DNA of 64,000 nt from the NCBI GenBank assembly GCA_025358115.1, contig JANYKQ010000078.1, forward strand, positions 1-64,000. The letters are read 5' to 3'. The notes under the pieces were generated by a model. It was not told the DNA's origin and ran no database searches. It saw nothing but the letters and a program-made list of their open reading frames with translations. The DNA is from Methanomicrobiales archaeon. Its GTDB lineage: Archaea > Halobacteriota > Methanomicrobia > Methanomicrobiales > Methanospirillaceae. Position 1 is the first letter of the stretch, and each line of letters begins with the position of its first letter. Below are positions 1 to 8,786 of the stretch, piece by piece. A program made the translations under genes and the position numbers.

Positions 1-297
1 CGGGTGGCAGAAGAGCTGGGCGCTGATCTCATCAAGACCAACTACCCCAATGACCCGGCAGCGTTCGGGAAGATCGTCAAGGCCTGCTCGGTGCCGGTCT
101 TTATCGCGGGCGGGGAGAAGTGCGCCGACCTCGAATCCTTAAAGATCATCCGGGACTCGGTCAATGCGGGCGGCGCCGGGGTCTGCGTGGGAAGGAACGC
201 CTTCCAGCGCAAGGACACCAATGCATTTGTCCAGGCCCTCTGCAACGTGGTGCACCACAACGTGGACCCGGCAAAGGCGCTGGAGCAGCACAAATGA
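1..297 (+). CDS. 2-amino-3,7-dideoxy-D-threo-hept-6-ulosonate (ADH) synthase / class I aldolase family, C-terminal part, truncated at window start
   Basis: C-terminal aldolase barrel pattern (GADLIKTNYP...PVFIAGGEK...GGAGVCVGRNAFQ); ATGA overlap with DHQ synthase II gene. Confidence 0.85.
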   Translation, partial: RVAEELGADLIKTNYPNDPAAFGKIVKACSVPVFIAGGEKCADLESLKIIRDSVNAGGAGVCVGRNAFQRKDTNAFVQALCNVVHHNVDPAKALEQHK

Positions 298-1280
298 AAC
301 AGTTCTGGGTCGACATCCGCCCCTGGAACAAGGAAGTCGCCACCACCTCCATCGAGAGCGGTGCGGATGCGCTGGTCGTGGACAAGGCCGAGGACGTAAA
401 GCGGCTTGGCCGGATCGCGACGGTTGCCCCGGACGGGGACATGAAGATCGGTACCGATGTTACGGAATGTACCATCACCGACAAGGCCAGCGAGAACAGG
501 GCAGCAGCGCTCGGGAAGCACAAGCCCGTCATCGTCACGACCAGCGACTGGACCGTCATCCCGCTCGAAAATCTCGTGGCCCAGTCCGATCACATCATCG
601 CGAGGGTAAAGAACGCAGCCGAGGCCGAGATGGCAGTCCATGTCCTGGAAAAGGGCGTGTACGGTATCCTCCTCACGACAACCGATCCCGCGGTTGTCAA
701 AGCAGTTGCTGCCCTCCTCAAGAGCACGACGGGCAAAGTCGGCCTTGTCCCGTTCACCGTAACAAAGATCCTGCCCGTGGGTATGGGCGACCGGGTCTGC
801 GTGGACACCTGCTCGATGCTCTCCGATGGCCAGGGCATGCTGATGGGGAACACCTCGTCAGCCATGCTGCTGGTCCATGCCGAGACACTCGAGAACCCGT
901 ACGTTGCCCCGCGGCCCTTCCGGGTGAATGCCGGAGCCGTGCATGCCTACATTCTCCTGCCGGACGGCAAAACCGCGTACCTTGCGGACCTCGTAACCGG
1001 CGGCCAGGTGCTGGTCTCGGATGCTGAAGGTACCGCACATTCGGCCATTGTCGGCCGGGTCAAGATCGAGCGGCGGCCCCTGCTGCTCGTTGAGGCAACA
1101 AACGGCAAAAACATAGTGAGCCTGATCCTCCAGAACGCCGAGACGATCCGCCTGGTAGGAAAAGACGGAAAAGCAATCTCGGTCGTGGCCCTTGCGGTTG
1201 GCGACACGATCCTCGGCAGCATCCTTGAGGGTGGCCGGCACTTCGGGATGGCTGTAAAAGAGACCATCCGCGAGAAATAA
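294..1280 (+). CDS. 3-dehydroquinate synthase II (archaeal AroB')
   Basis: MKQFWVDIRPWNKEVATTSIESGADALVV... typical DHQS II N-terminus; ATG at 294 overlaps upstream stop. Confidence 0.92.
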   Translation: MKQFWVDIRPWNKEVATTSIESGADALVVDKAEDVKRLGRIATVAPDGDMKIGTDVTECTITDKASENRAAALGKHKPVIVTTSDWTVIPLENLVAQSDHIIARVKNAAEAEMAVHVLEKGVYGILLTTTDPAVVKAVAALLKSTTGKVGLVPFTVTKILPVGMGDRVCVDTCSMLSDGQGMLMGNTSSAMLLVHAETLENPYVAPRPFRVNAGAVHAYILLPDGKTAYLADLVTGGQVLVSDAEGTAHSAIVGRVKIERRPLLLVEATNGKNIVSLILQNAETIRLVGKDGKAISVVALAVGDTILGSILEGGRHFGMAVKETIREK

Positions 1281-1282
1281 TC

Positions 1283-2110
1283 ATGAAAAAGGCAGGCATC
1301 ATTGGCGGAACCGGGAAGATGGGCCGGCTCTTTGCAAAGGTATTTGAAAAGGCCGGGTACGAAGTGCTGGTCTCCGGGAGAAAGACGGCCGTCACGGCAG
1401 CCGATATTGTAAACCAGTGCGATATCGTGATAGTCTCGGTTCCCATCCGGGAGACCGTGAAGGTGATCGAAACGATCGCCCCGCTCCTCCGGCCCGGCCA
1501 GCTCCTCTGCGACTTCACCTCGCTCAAGGTAAAACCCGTGGAAGCAATGCTCAAATCAAGAGCGGAAGTGATCGGCCTCCACCCGATGTTCGGGCCCACG
1601 GTCAAATCCATCAGCCGCCAGACCATCATCGTCTGTCCCGCCCGGGCGAAGGAAGCCCGGGTAGCAGAACTCGTAACGATCTTCGAAGCCCGGGGCGCGA
1701 TCTGCACGGTTGCAACCCCCGAAGAGCATGACCGGATCGTAGCCGTGGTGCAGGGGCTCACCCACTTTGTCACGCTCTGCATGGCAGACACCGTCCGGCG
1801 CCTTGGCGTGGACCTCAACAAGACCGGGCAGTTTGAGAGCCCCGTGTACCAGATCGAGCTCTCGCTCGTGGGCCGGCTCCTCTCGCAGGATCCGGCACTC
1901 TATGCCGACATCCTCCAGCAGAACCCCTATGTGCCCGAAGTCCTCGCCGCCTGCCGCCTTTCTGCTGCGGATCTCGCCACGATTGTCGAGGCAAAAGACC
2001 CGGAGCAGTTCCGGGCATTCTTTGAGAAGAACAGCCGCCACCTCGGCAAGTATTGCGAGGAAGGCCAGAAAACAACCGATGCCCTGATCGAGTGCATGGT
2101 GAACCGATGA
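1283..2110 (+). CDS. tyrA: prephenate dehydrogenase
   Basis: Rossmann GIIGGTGKMG, GLHPMFGPTV; operon context. Confidence 0.92.
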   Translation: MKKAGIIGGTGKMGRLFAKVFEKAGYEVLVSGRKTAVTAADIVNQCDIVIVSVPIRETVKVIETIAPLLRPGQLLCDFTSLKVKPVEAMLKSRAEVIGLHPMFGPTVKSISRQTIIVCPARAKEARVAELVTIFEARGAICTVATPEEHDRIVAVVQGLTHFVTLCMADTVRRLGVDLNKTGQFESPVYQIELSLVGRLLSQDPALYADILQQNPYVPEVLAACRLSAADLATIVEAKDPEQFRAFFEKNSRHLGKYCEEGQKTTDALIECMVNR

Positions 2111-2949
2111 ACGACAAAACCGCAAAGCATGCACCTGCACGAAGACCGGAGCGCCTGATCACCCTCGGGCCGCAGGGCACCTTCTCCCACGAGATGGCAC
2201 TCAGGATGAACCTGGTAAAGCCCGAAGAGATAGTCCTCCTCCCGACCATTCACGGCATCATGGATGCGGTGGCCCGGGGCGAAGGGGATGCAATCGTCCC
2301 TATGGAGAACTCCGAGGCGGGCAGCGTGGGCGAAACCCTTGACGGCCTCTCGCGCCACCCGCTCTTCATCACGGGCGAGATGTACATGCCCATCCACCAC
2401 AACCTCGCCTCGCTCGTTGAACTCGGGAAGATCCGCGTCATCTACGCCCATCCCCAGACCCACGAGCAGTGCAGCGAAGCCATAGAGAAGTGGGGCGTGC
2501 CGGTCATCCACACGAGCAGCAATGCGTCGAGTGCCCTTGAGGCAAAGAAGACCCCCAACGCAGGAGCCCTCATCCCGATTATTGCGGCCGGGCTCTACCA
2601 TATGCCCGTGCTCGTCCGGAACACCGAGAACAATCCCTCCAATACCACCCGGTTCGTCCGGGTCTCCCTCACTCCCGTGCAGGAGACAAAGCCGGAGAAA
2701 TGCAGCATCCTCATCGACCCCGACACGGACCGGTCCGGCCTGCTCCATGACCTGCTCGATGTCTTTGCCAGCCGGAATATCAACCTGACCCGGATCGAGT
2801 CCCGGCCCTCGAAGCGCAGGATGGGCGAATACGTCTTCTTCCTCGACACCACCTGGTCGCCAAAGACCGCTGGAGCAATCACCCAACTCAGGACCATCAC
2901 CGGCGTCAAGGAACTCGGCTGCTACCGGAAGATCGGGGTGCCGGCATGA
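2107..2949 (+). CDS. pheA: prephenate dehydratase with C-terminal ACT domain
   Basis: LGPQGTFSHEMA, NTTRFVRV, ACT region with ESRPSKRRMGEYVFF; ATGA overlaps both sides. Confidence 0.93.
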   Translation: MNDKTAKHAPARRPERLITLGPQGTFSHEMALRMNLVKPEEIVLLPTIHGIMDAVARGEGDAIVPMENSEAGSVGETLDGLSRHPLFITGEMYMPIHHNLASLVELGKIRVIYAHPQTHEQCSEAIEKWGVPVIHTSSNASSALEAKKTPNAGALIPIIAAGLYHMPVLVRNTENNPSNTTRFVRVSLTPVQETKPEKCSILIDPDTDRSGLLHDLLDVFASRNINLTRIESRPSKRRMGEYVFFLDTTWSPKTAGAITQLRTITGVKELGCYRKIGVPA

Positions 2950-4211
2950 AAAAGACCATAAAAAAGAGCCGCGAAGTTGACCTGGCAGTTGCAGCCCCGC
3001 CCTCAAAAAGTTACACCCACCGGGCCCTGATTGCCGGGGCACTGGGCAAAGGGCGGACGGTTGTCCAAAACCCGCTCGATGCGGAAGACACCCGCCTCAC
3101 TCTCGCAGCCCTCCGCACGCTGGGGGTGCAGGCAGACCGGGAAACGGACCGGATCACCCTTGAAGGCTGCGACGGCCTCCTGCCGGCCGTTGACGAGACT
3201 CGAATCGATCTCGACAACTCCGGCACCAGCCTCCGGCTCCTCACGTCCCTGGCCCTGCTCTGCCGGCACCCGGTCACCCTGACGGGAAGCCCGCGGATGC
3301 AGGAACGGCCGATCGGCCCGCTCGCAGCCGCCCTTCCCGCAATTGGCGGCAAAGTGGAGTTTCTCAAAAAGGACGGCTATCCCCCGCTCCGGGTGAGCGG
3401 GCATCTTACCGGGGGACTGGTCATAATCGACGGCTCGATCAGCAGCCAGTTCATCTCCTCGATCCTGATCGCTGCACCCTATGCAGAGAGTGAAATCGTG
3501 GTGAGGATCCCTGCACCACCGGCTTCGGCCTCCTATCTCGATATCACGCTCGATGTGATGAGCACGTTTGGGGCCCGTATCGAGCGGACCGGCTACGAGC
3601 GGTTTGCGGTCAGCCCGCACGATCACTACCGGGGCCGGACCTATGCGGTTGAAGGAGACTACTCCTCCGCCTCGTACTTCTTTGCCCTCGCTGCCATCTG
3701 TGGCGGAAAGGTGACAGTAAAGAACCTCTCTCCCCAATCCGTGCAGGGCGACCGCAGGTTCCCCGAGGCATTGCAGGCCATGGGCTGCACCGTGACCCGG
3801 GGGACAGACTCGGTCACCGTGGAAAAGAGCGGGGACCTCCGGGGCATTGACTTTGACATGGCCACCTCGCCCGATACCGTCCAGACGCTCTGCATGGTGG
3901 CAGCAGTTGCCACAACTCCCACCACCATCACGGGCATCAGTCATCTGAAGTTCAAGGAGAGCGACCGTATCAATGGAACCGCAGACCGGCTCCGGGCGCT
4001 CGGCAGCGACGTGACGGTCGGCGACGATCGTATCACCATCCGGCCGGCCCGCCTGCACGGCGGCACAATAGACCCGGCAAACGATCACCGCACCGCGATG
4101 AGTTTTGCCGTGCTGGGCTGCGGCATCGGGGGAATCATGATAGAGAACGCAGAATGTGTGGACAAATCCTTCCCGGGTTTCTGGGAAGAACTCGGCAGGG
4201 CGATCCCATGA
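2946..4211 (+). CDS. aroA: 3-phosphoshikimate 1-carboxyvinyltransferase (EPSP synthase)
   Basis: PPSKSYTHRALIAGALGKG, LDNSGTSLRLL, KFKESDRI motifs. Confidence 0.95.
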   Translation: MKKTIKKSREVDLAVAAPPSKSYTHRALIAGALGKGRTVVQNPLDAEDTRLTLAALRTLGVQADRETDRITLEGCDGLLPAVDETRIDLDNSGTSLRLLTSLALLCRHPVTLTGSPRMQERPIGPLAAALPAIGGKVEFLKKDGYPPLRVSGHLTGGLVIIDGSISSQFISSILIAAPYAESEIVVRIPAPPASASYLDITLDVMSTFGARIERTGYERFAVSPHDHYRGRTYAVEGDYSSASYFFALAAICGGKVTVKNLSPQSVQGDRRFPEALQAMGCTVTRGTDSVTVEKSGDLRGIDFDMATSPDTVQTLCMVAAVATTPTTITGISHLKFKESDRINGTADRLRALGSDVTVGDDRITIRPARLHGGTIDPANDHRTAMSFAVLGCGIGGIMIENAECVDKSFPGFWEELGRAIP

Positions 4212-5599
4212 AGCGAATCGTGCTGACCGGGTTCCGGGGAACCGGCAAGACCGAAGTGGGGAAGATCCTCGCCGGCCGGCTGAACATGCCCCTGCTGGAT
4301 ACGGACGCTCTCGTTGAGCAGAAGACCGGCAGGTCGATTCCCTCCATCTTTCACGAAGAGGGCGAGGAGCGCTTCCGGATCATGGAGCGCGAAGTTATTG
4401 CTTCCCTCCCGACCGACAATGTCGTGATCAGCACCGGGGGAGGAGCGGTGATCGACCCCAGGAACATGGAACACCTGCGCAGGGGGAGTGTGCTTGTCCT
4501 GCTCACCGCAGGTATCGATGCGATCGAATCGCGACTGGCCCGAGCCCCCCGCCCGCCCCTGACCAGTCTTCCCCTGAGAGAAGAGATTGCCGAACTCCTG
4601 GACCGTCGCCGCCAGCATTACTATGCCTCGGCCGATTTCTGCGTGGATACGGGCGAGACCACGCCGGACGCTGCCGGGGAGAAGGTGCTCCATTTCCTCT
4701 CCGCAGGAAATACATCGCAAAAGCAGCGGACAACCGCTATGCAGTTCTTCAAAACCGGGCGGATTCCCCCTCTCGCACTCGGAAACCTCGAGCAGGTGCT
4801 GCTCGGGGCGGACCGTGACCCGCAGACCCGCATCATGGGGGTTGCCGGGTACCCGTGCGCCCACAGCAGGAGTCCTGCCCTCTTCAACGGGCTCTTCGAA
4901 CGCTATGGCCTCAATTACCATTACACCTGGTTCGAGGACCCGGAGATAGCCGAGATCATGAAGATCGCCCGGTGCGTGGATGCCAAAGGGCTCTCGGTCA
5001 CGATCCCGTTCAAAGCCGATGTTATGGAATACGTTGACGAAGTGGACGAACACGCAGCACAGCCTATCGGGGCGGTGAACAGCGTTGTCTTTGCCTGCGG
5101 GACTGCCATCGGGTATAACACCGACTGGCTTGGCGTCCGAAAACCGCTCGTCCACCTGAAAGGATCAAAGGCGGTGCTGCTCGGGGCCGGGGGCGTTGCT
5201 GCGGCTGCAGCATATGCGCTGGTCGATCTTGACATGGACCTGACGATCTTAAACCGGACACCGGCAAACGCAAAAGTGCTCGCAGACCGGTTTGGCTGTA
5301 AGTCGGCCGAATGGAACACCTTTGATGCAATCAGGCCGGATCTCGTGGTGAATGCAACCCCGCTGGGCATGGATCCGGATACCCGGAGCCCGCTTACGGA
5401 TGAGCAGATCCTCCCTTCCATGACCATTTACGATCTGGTCTACACCCCGCCCGAAACGCCGCTTATCCAGGCTGCACAGGAGAAAGGGTGCTCAACCATT
5501 CTCGGGACCGAGATGTTCATCCACCAGGCGCGTGAACAATTCTATCTGAACTTCGGTATCGATGTACCGGATGCAACCATCCGGGAGCTGGTAGTATGA
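4208..5599 (+). CDS. bifunctional shikimate kinase (bacterial AroK-type P-loop) - shikimate dehydrogenase (AroE) fusion
   Basis: N-terminal GFRGTGKTEVGKILA, LDTDALVE, ISTGGGAV, RPPL; C-terminal GYPCAHSRSPALFN, GLSVTIPFK, GAVNSVV, GYNTDWLG, LLGAGGVAAAAAYAL. Confidence 0.93.
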   Translation: MKRIVLTGFRGTGKTEVGKILAGRLNMPLLDTDALVEQKTGRSIPSIFHEEGEERFRIMEREVIASLPTDNVVISTGGGAVIDPRNMEHLRRGSVLVLLTAGIDAIESRLARAPRPPLTSLPLREEIAELLDRRRQHYYASADFCVDTGETTPDAAGEKVLHFLSAGNTSQKQRTTAMQFFKTGRIPPLALGNLEQVLLGADRDPQTRIMGVAGYPCAHSRSPALFNGLFERYGLNYHYTWFEDPEIAEIMKIARCVDAKGLSVTIPFKADVMEYVDEVDEHAAQPIGAVNSVVFACGTAIGYNTDWLGVRKPLVHLKGSKAVLLGAGGVAAAAAYALVDLDMDLTILNRTPANAKVLADRFGCKSAEWNTFDAIRPDLVVNATPLGMDPDTRSPLTDEQILPSMTIYDLVYTPPETPLIQAAQEKGCSTILGTEMFIHQAREQFYLNFGIDVPDATIRELVV

Positions 5600-6582
5600 A
5601 CACATTTGGCAGAAATTTCAGGTGCACGACGTTTGGCGAAAGCCACGGGCCGGCTGTGGGCGTGGTGATTGACGGGTGCCCGGCTGGCATGGCACTAGCG
5701 GAAGGGGATATCCAGCCACTCCTTGACCGGAGGCGGCCGGGCACTTCACCGCTCACATCCCCGCGAAAGGAGAGCGACCGGGTGGAGATCCTTTCCGGTG
5801 TTTTTGAAGGACAGACCACCGGCACACCGATCGCCCTCATGGTCAGGAACGAGAACCAGCAGTCAAAGGATTACGAAGAACTCCGGGAAAAGTTCCGCCC
5901 GGGCCACGCTGACTTCACGTACCATGAAAAATTCGGCACCCGGGATCACCGGGGCGGCGGCAGGAGCTCCGGGAGGGAAACCCTCTCGCGGGTAGCAGCC
6001 GGTGCCGTTGCCATCAAATACCTTGCTGCCCGGGGAATCGCGATCACCGGAACTATCACTGAAGTGCATGGCAAAACCGATCCCGTGGAAATGGAGAATG
6101 AAATCCTTGCGGCAAAAGCAGCCGGCGATTCTGTGGGAGGAATCGTAGAGATCACCGCGACCGGGTGTCCCGCCGGCCTCGGCGATCCGGTCTTTGGGAA
6201 ACTCGATGCACTGATAGCCGGCGCCATGATGGGGATCGGTGCGGTCAAGGGCGTGGAGATCGGCGACGGGTTTGCCGCAGCACGGACATTCGGGAGCAGG
6301 AACAATGACCCGATGACGGCTGACGGGTTTTTGAGCAACCATGCCGGGGGTATTCTCGGAGGTATATCCTCCGGCCAGGACATTGTTGTCCGGATCGCGG
6401 TAAAACCCACACCATCCATTGCAAGGATCCAGCAGACCCGCGATATTCATGGCAATGCCGTTGAGATCTCTGTTGGCGGCCGGCACGATCCCTGCATAGT
6501 CCCCCGTATTGTTCCGGTTGCAGAATCCATGATGGCGCTGGTGCTCATCGACTGCGTACTGGAACAGAAGAGATACCGGTAA
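5596..6582 (+). CDS. aroC: chorismate synthase
   Basis: MNTFGRNFRCTTFGESHGPAVGVVIDGCPAG; RPGHADFTY; GGGRSSGRET. Confidence 0.96.
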   Translation: MNTFGRNFRCTTFGESHGPAVGVVIDGCPAGMALAEGDIQPLLDRRRPGTSPLTSPRKESDRVEILSGVFEGQTTGTPIALMVRNENQQSKDYEELREKFRPGHADFTYHEKFGTRDHRGGGRSSGRETLSRVAAGAVAIKYLAARGIAITGTITEVHGKTDPVEMENEILAAKAAGDSVGGIVEITATGCPAGLGDPVFGKLDALIAGAMMGIGAVKGVEIGDGFAAARTFGSRNNDPMTADGFLSNHAGGILGGISSGQDIVVRIAVKPTPSIARIQQTRDIHGNAVEISVGGRHDPCIVPRIVPVAESMMALVLIDCVLEQKRYR

Positions 6583-6993
6583 ACCCCGGGCATCTACCGG
6601 CCTGCTGTATTTTTTTCCGGCCGCCATCACCGGAAGTTCCCGTTCCGGAAATTCCTGTTCCTGGGAAAAAGATTTTTTTGTTTTAGTAACCCGAACCGTA
6701 CGAATTGCTGAGTGCCGGGAGCGTCGGGATAACCGTAACGCCGGTAACGTTTGCGGCAGACCAGGCGAAATTGAACTATTCCCCTTTCAAATCGCCGGGT
6801 TTGCGGTCTCCGGAATAATAATACCGGGGCATACCCTGAACACAGCCTGTTTTACCCCATCCGGCCGGGAGAGTGCCGTGATATCCCCGGGACAGATAAC
6901 CGAAGGGGCAGTGACCGGAATGACACTGAATGCAGGCCATTGTGCAAGGCAGGAGTACAGGAAAACAGTGCTGCCACGGTTAAAAAAGATGTT

Positions 6994-7497
6994 TTAATAA
7001 TACCCGCCACCGATGGCGAAATCATCGAGCACCTTGTACCGGGTTCCGGCAGAGGTCACAAACACTTCGCACCGGTCTTTTCCTTTGGTGCCCGGGACAA
7101 CAATTTCATCACCGGGAAGGGGTTTCTTGCCATCATTCATGACAAATTCCTGGTACGTGCCATCCGCTCTGTACACCCGCATCATAACCTTATTGATAAA
7201 ACGTTCTCCCGCTCCCCCCTGGTATTGCAGGTGGATCTCGGTGGTAGTGCGATCTTTTGTGAGCAGGACATTGACCTGCTGATCCGTGGGCATGACCCTG
7301 ACAAGCTCTGTTGTTACCGTGGGAACCGGTGTTGCAGTTACCAGTACGGTCGTGGGAACCGGGGTTTGCAACGGAGTAAGAGCCGGAGTTGCAACCGGAG
7401 TTGCCGGGGTACTTGTCCCGGTGCCGGAAGTGCATCCCGATGCGAGCACGCAGAGCAGGATCACAAGACCGGTGATCAGGATGGAGACATGTTTCAT
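6994..7497 (-). CDS. predicted secreted lipoprotein with Pro/Thr-rich linker
   Basis: MKHVSILITGLVILLCVLASGC lipobox followed by TPATPVATPALTPLQTPVP linker. Confidence 0.7.
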   Translation of the reverse strand: MKHVSILITGLVILLCVLASGCTSGTGTSTPATPVATPALTPLQTPVPTTVLVTATPVPTVTTELVRVMPTDQQVNVLLTKDRTTTEIHLQYQGGAGERFINKVMMRVYRADGTYQEFVMNDGKKPLPGDEIVVPGTKGKDRCEVFVTSAGTRYKVLDDFAIGGGYY

Positions 7498-7662
7498 AAC
7501 AGAAGGCTTGTAGTTACTCCCTATTTCTGATTTGCGCCTGCAGGTTTCAAAGACGGGCAATAATTTTTTTCATGAACAGGGAAGACGGGATTATCCGGCC
7601 AGCCGGACGAAAGATGATCAACGGATGGATCTTACCGGGGGAGGAAAGCGACGGGGAGGGGA

Positions 7663-8517
7663 TCACCGGGGATTTTTCCCGCTCACGGTTGTATTTTTTT
7701 CATGCGATACCCATTCGGTGAACCCGCCCTCGAACATCACAACATCCGGATACCCGAGATACCATTTCAGGATGAGAAATACCGATACCGCGGTTCTTCC
7801 CGTTCCGCAGGAACAGATGATCGTTTTGTCCGGGGTGATACCCAGATCCGCCAGGATTGTGCGGATCTCCGCTTCCGGTTTTAAGAGCGCAGGATTGTCC
7901 GGAACCATCAGGCAGGCTGCCGGAAGACTGACTGCCCCGGGGATATGGCCGGGTTTTCTCCACGGGCCCTGGCCCTCGTACCAGGCCGGGGGCCGGGTAT
8001 CCAGCAGCACCACATCCGGCTTATCCTTCATGCTGACACAGGTTTCGTACCCTATGAAGAGATCGACGGGCATCTCCACGGTAAATCCCGAGAGGGAGGA
8101 TTCACCATACTCCTGTGCCAGCGGGTGGCCTTCGGCTCTCCATTGCTCAAGACCGCCATCAAGGATCATCACCCGCCGGCACCCAAAGCGGACAAGGGAG
8201 TAAGCTACAAATCCCGCTTCCAGCCCGTCACCCGCAGCTGCTGCCGGCGCATTCTTTGCCCGGGCTTCCGAGTACAGAACAATCGTGCTCTCGGGTTCAA
8301 ACCCGAGCGTCCGGAAGAGTACCTGTGCCAGTCCGGCAGGAATCCAGCGGACGGGAATCTTGCCGACATGCATGCGGAAGAGCCCTTCATGGATATGAAT
8401 GGCGCCGGGGATATGATCCGTGAAATAGGCATGACCATTCTGCCGGCAGTCGGCAATGATCAGGCCAGGATCGTTACGGTGGGCTGCCAGCCATTCCGGA
8501 GAGACCCAGCTTATCAT
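7663..8517 (-). CDS. two-domain rhodanese / thiosulfate sulfurtransferase
   Basis: DCR...HIPGAIHI, LDTRPPAWYEG, HIPGAVSLP, active-site loop CSCGTGRTA. Confidence 0.88.
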   Translation of the reverse strand: MISWVSPEWLAAHRNDPGLIIADCRQNGHAYFTDHIPGAIHIHEGLFRMHVGKIPVRWIPAGLAQVLFRTLGFEPESTIVLYSEARAKNAPAAAAGDGLEAGFVAYSLVRFGCRRVMILDGGLEQWRAEGHPLAQEYGESSLSGFTVEMPVDLFIGYETCVSMKDKPDVVLLDTRPPAWYEGQGPWRKPGHIPGAVSLPAACLMVPDNPALLKPEAEIRTILADLGITPDKTIICSCGTGRTAVSVFLILKWYLGYPDVVMFEGGFTEWVSHEKNTTVSGKNPR

Positions 8518-8786
8518 GCGGGTACCAGCGTTTTTTTTCGATACGTTTCATCCATAAAACAACGACATCTCCCCGGGCTTTGCGAGCTGATTTTTCTTTA
8601 GTAACGCCCTTTTCTTCCGGAACGGTTATAGTTTTTCAAGAAGGAGGTGCGGGTACGACAAAAATGAGGGGTTTTCTGGGGTATGCATTCACCGCACAAC
8701 CATCCATTCCCCGGTATCGTTCACGAAAAAGCCTTAAACCCTATCCACACGGCTGCAACAATTACAAAACATTGAGAATACCGCCC

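Noticed and set aside
1927-3042. 371-aa minus-strand ORF
   Set aside because: Antisense to tyrA/pheA; no family features.
3003-4088. 361-aa minus-strand ORF (and 4085-5155 minus, 356 aa)
   Set aside because: Antisense to aroA and aroK-aroE; GC-rich codon shadow ORFs.
6940-7530. 196-aa plus-strand ORF
   Set aside because: Antisense to the lipoprotein gene, which has a clear signal peptide and lipobox.
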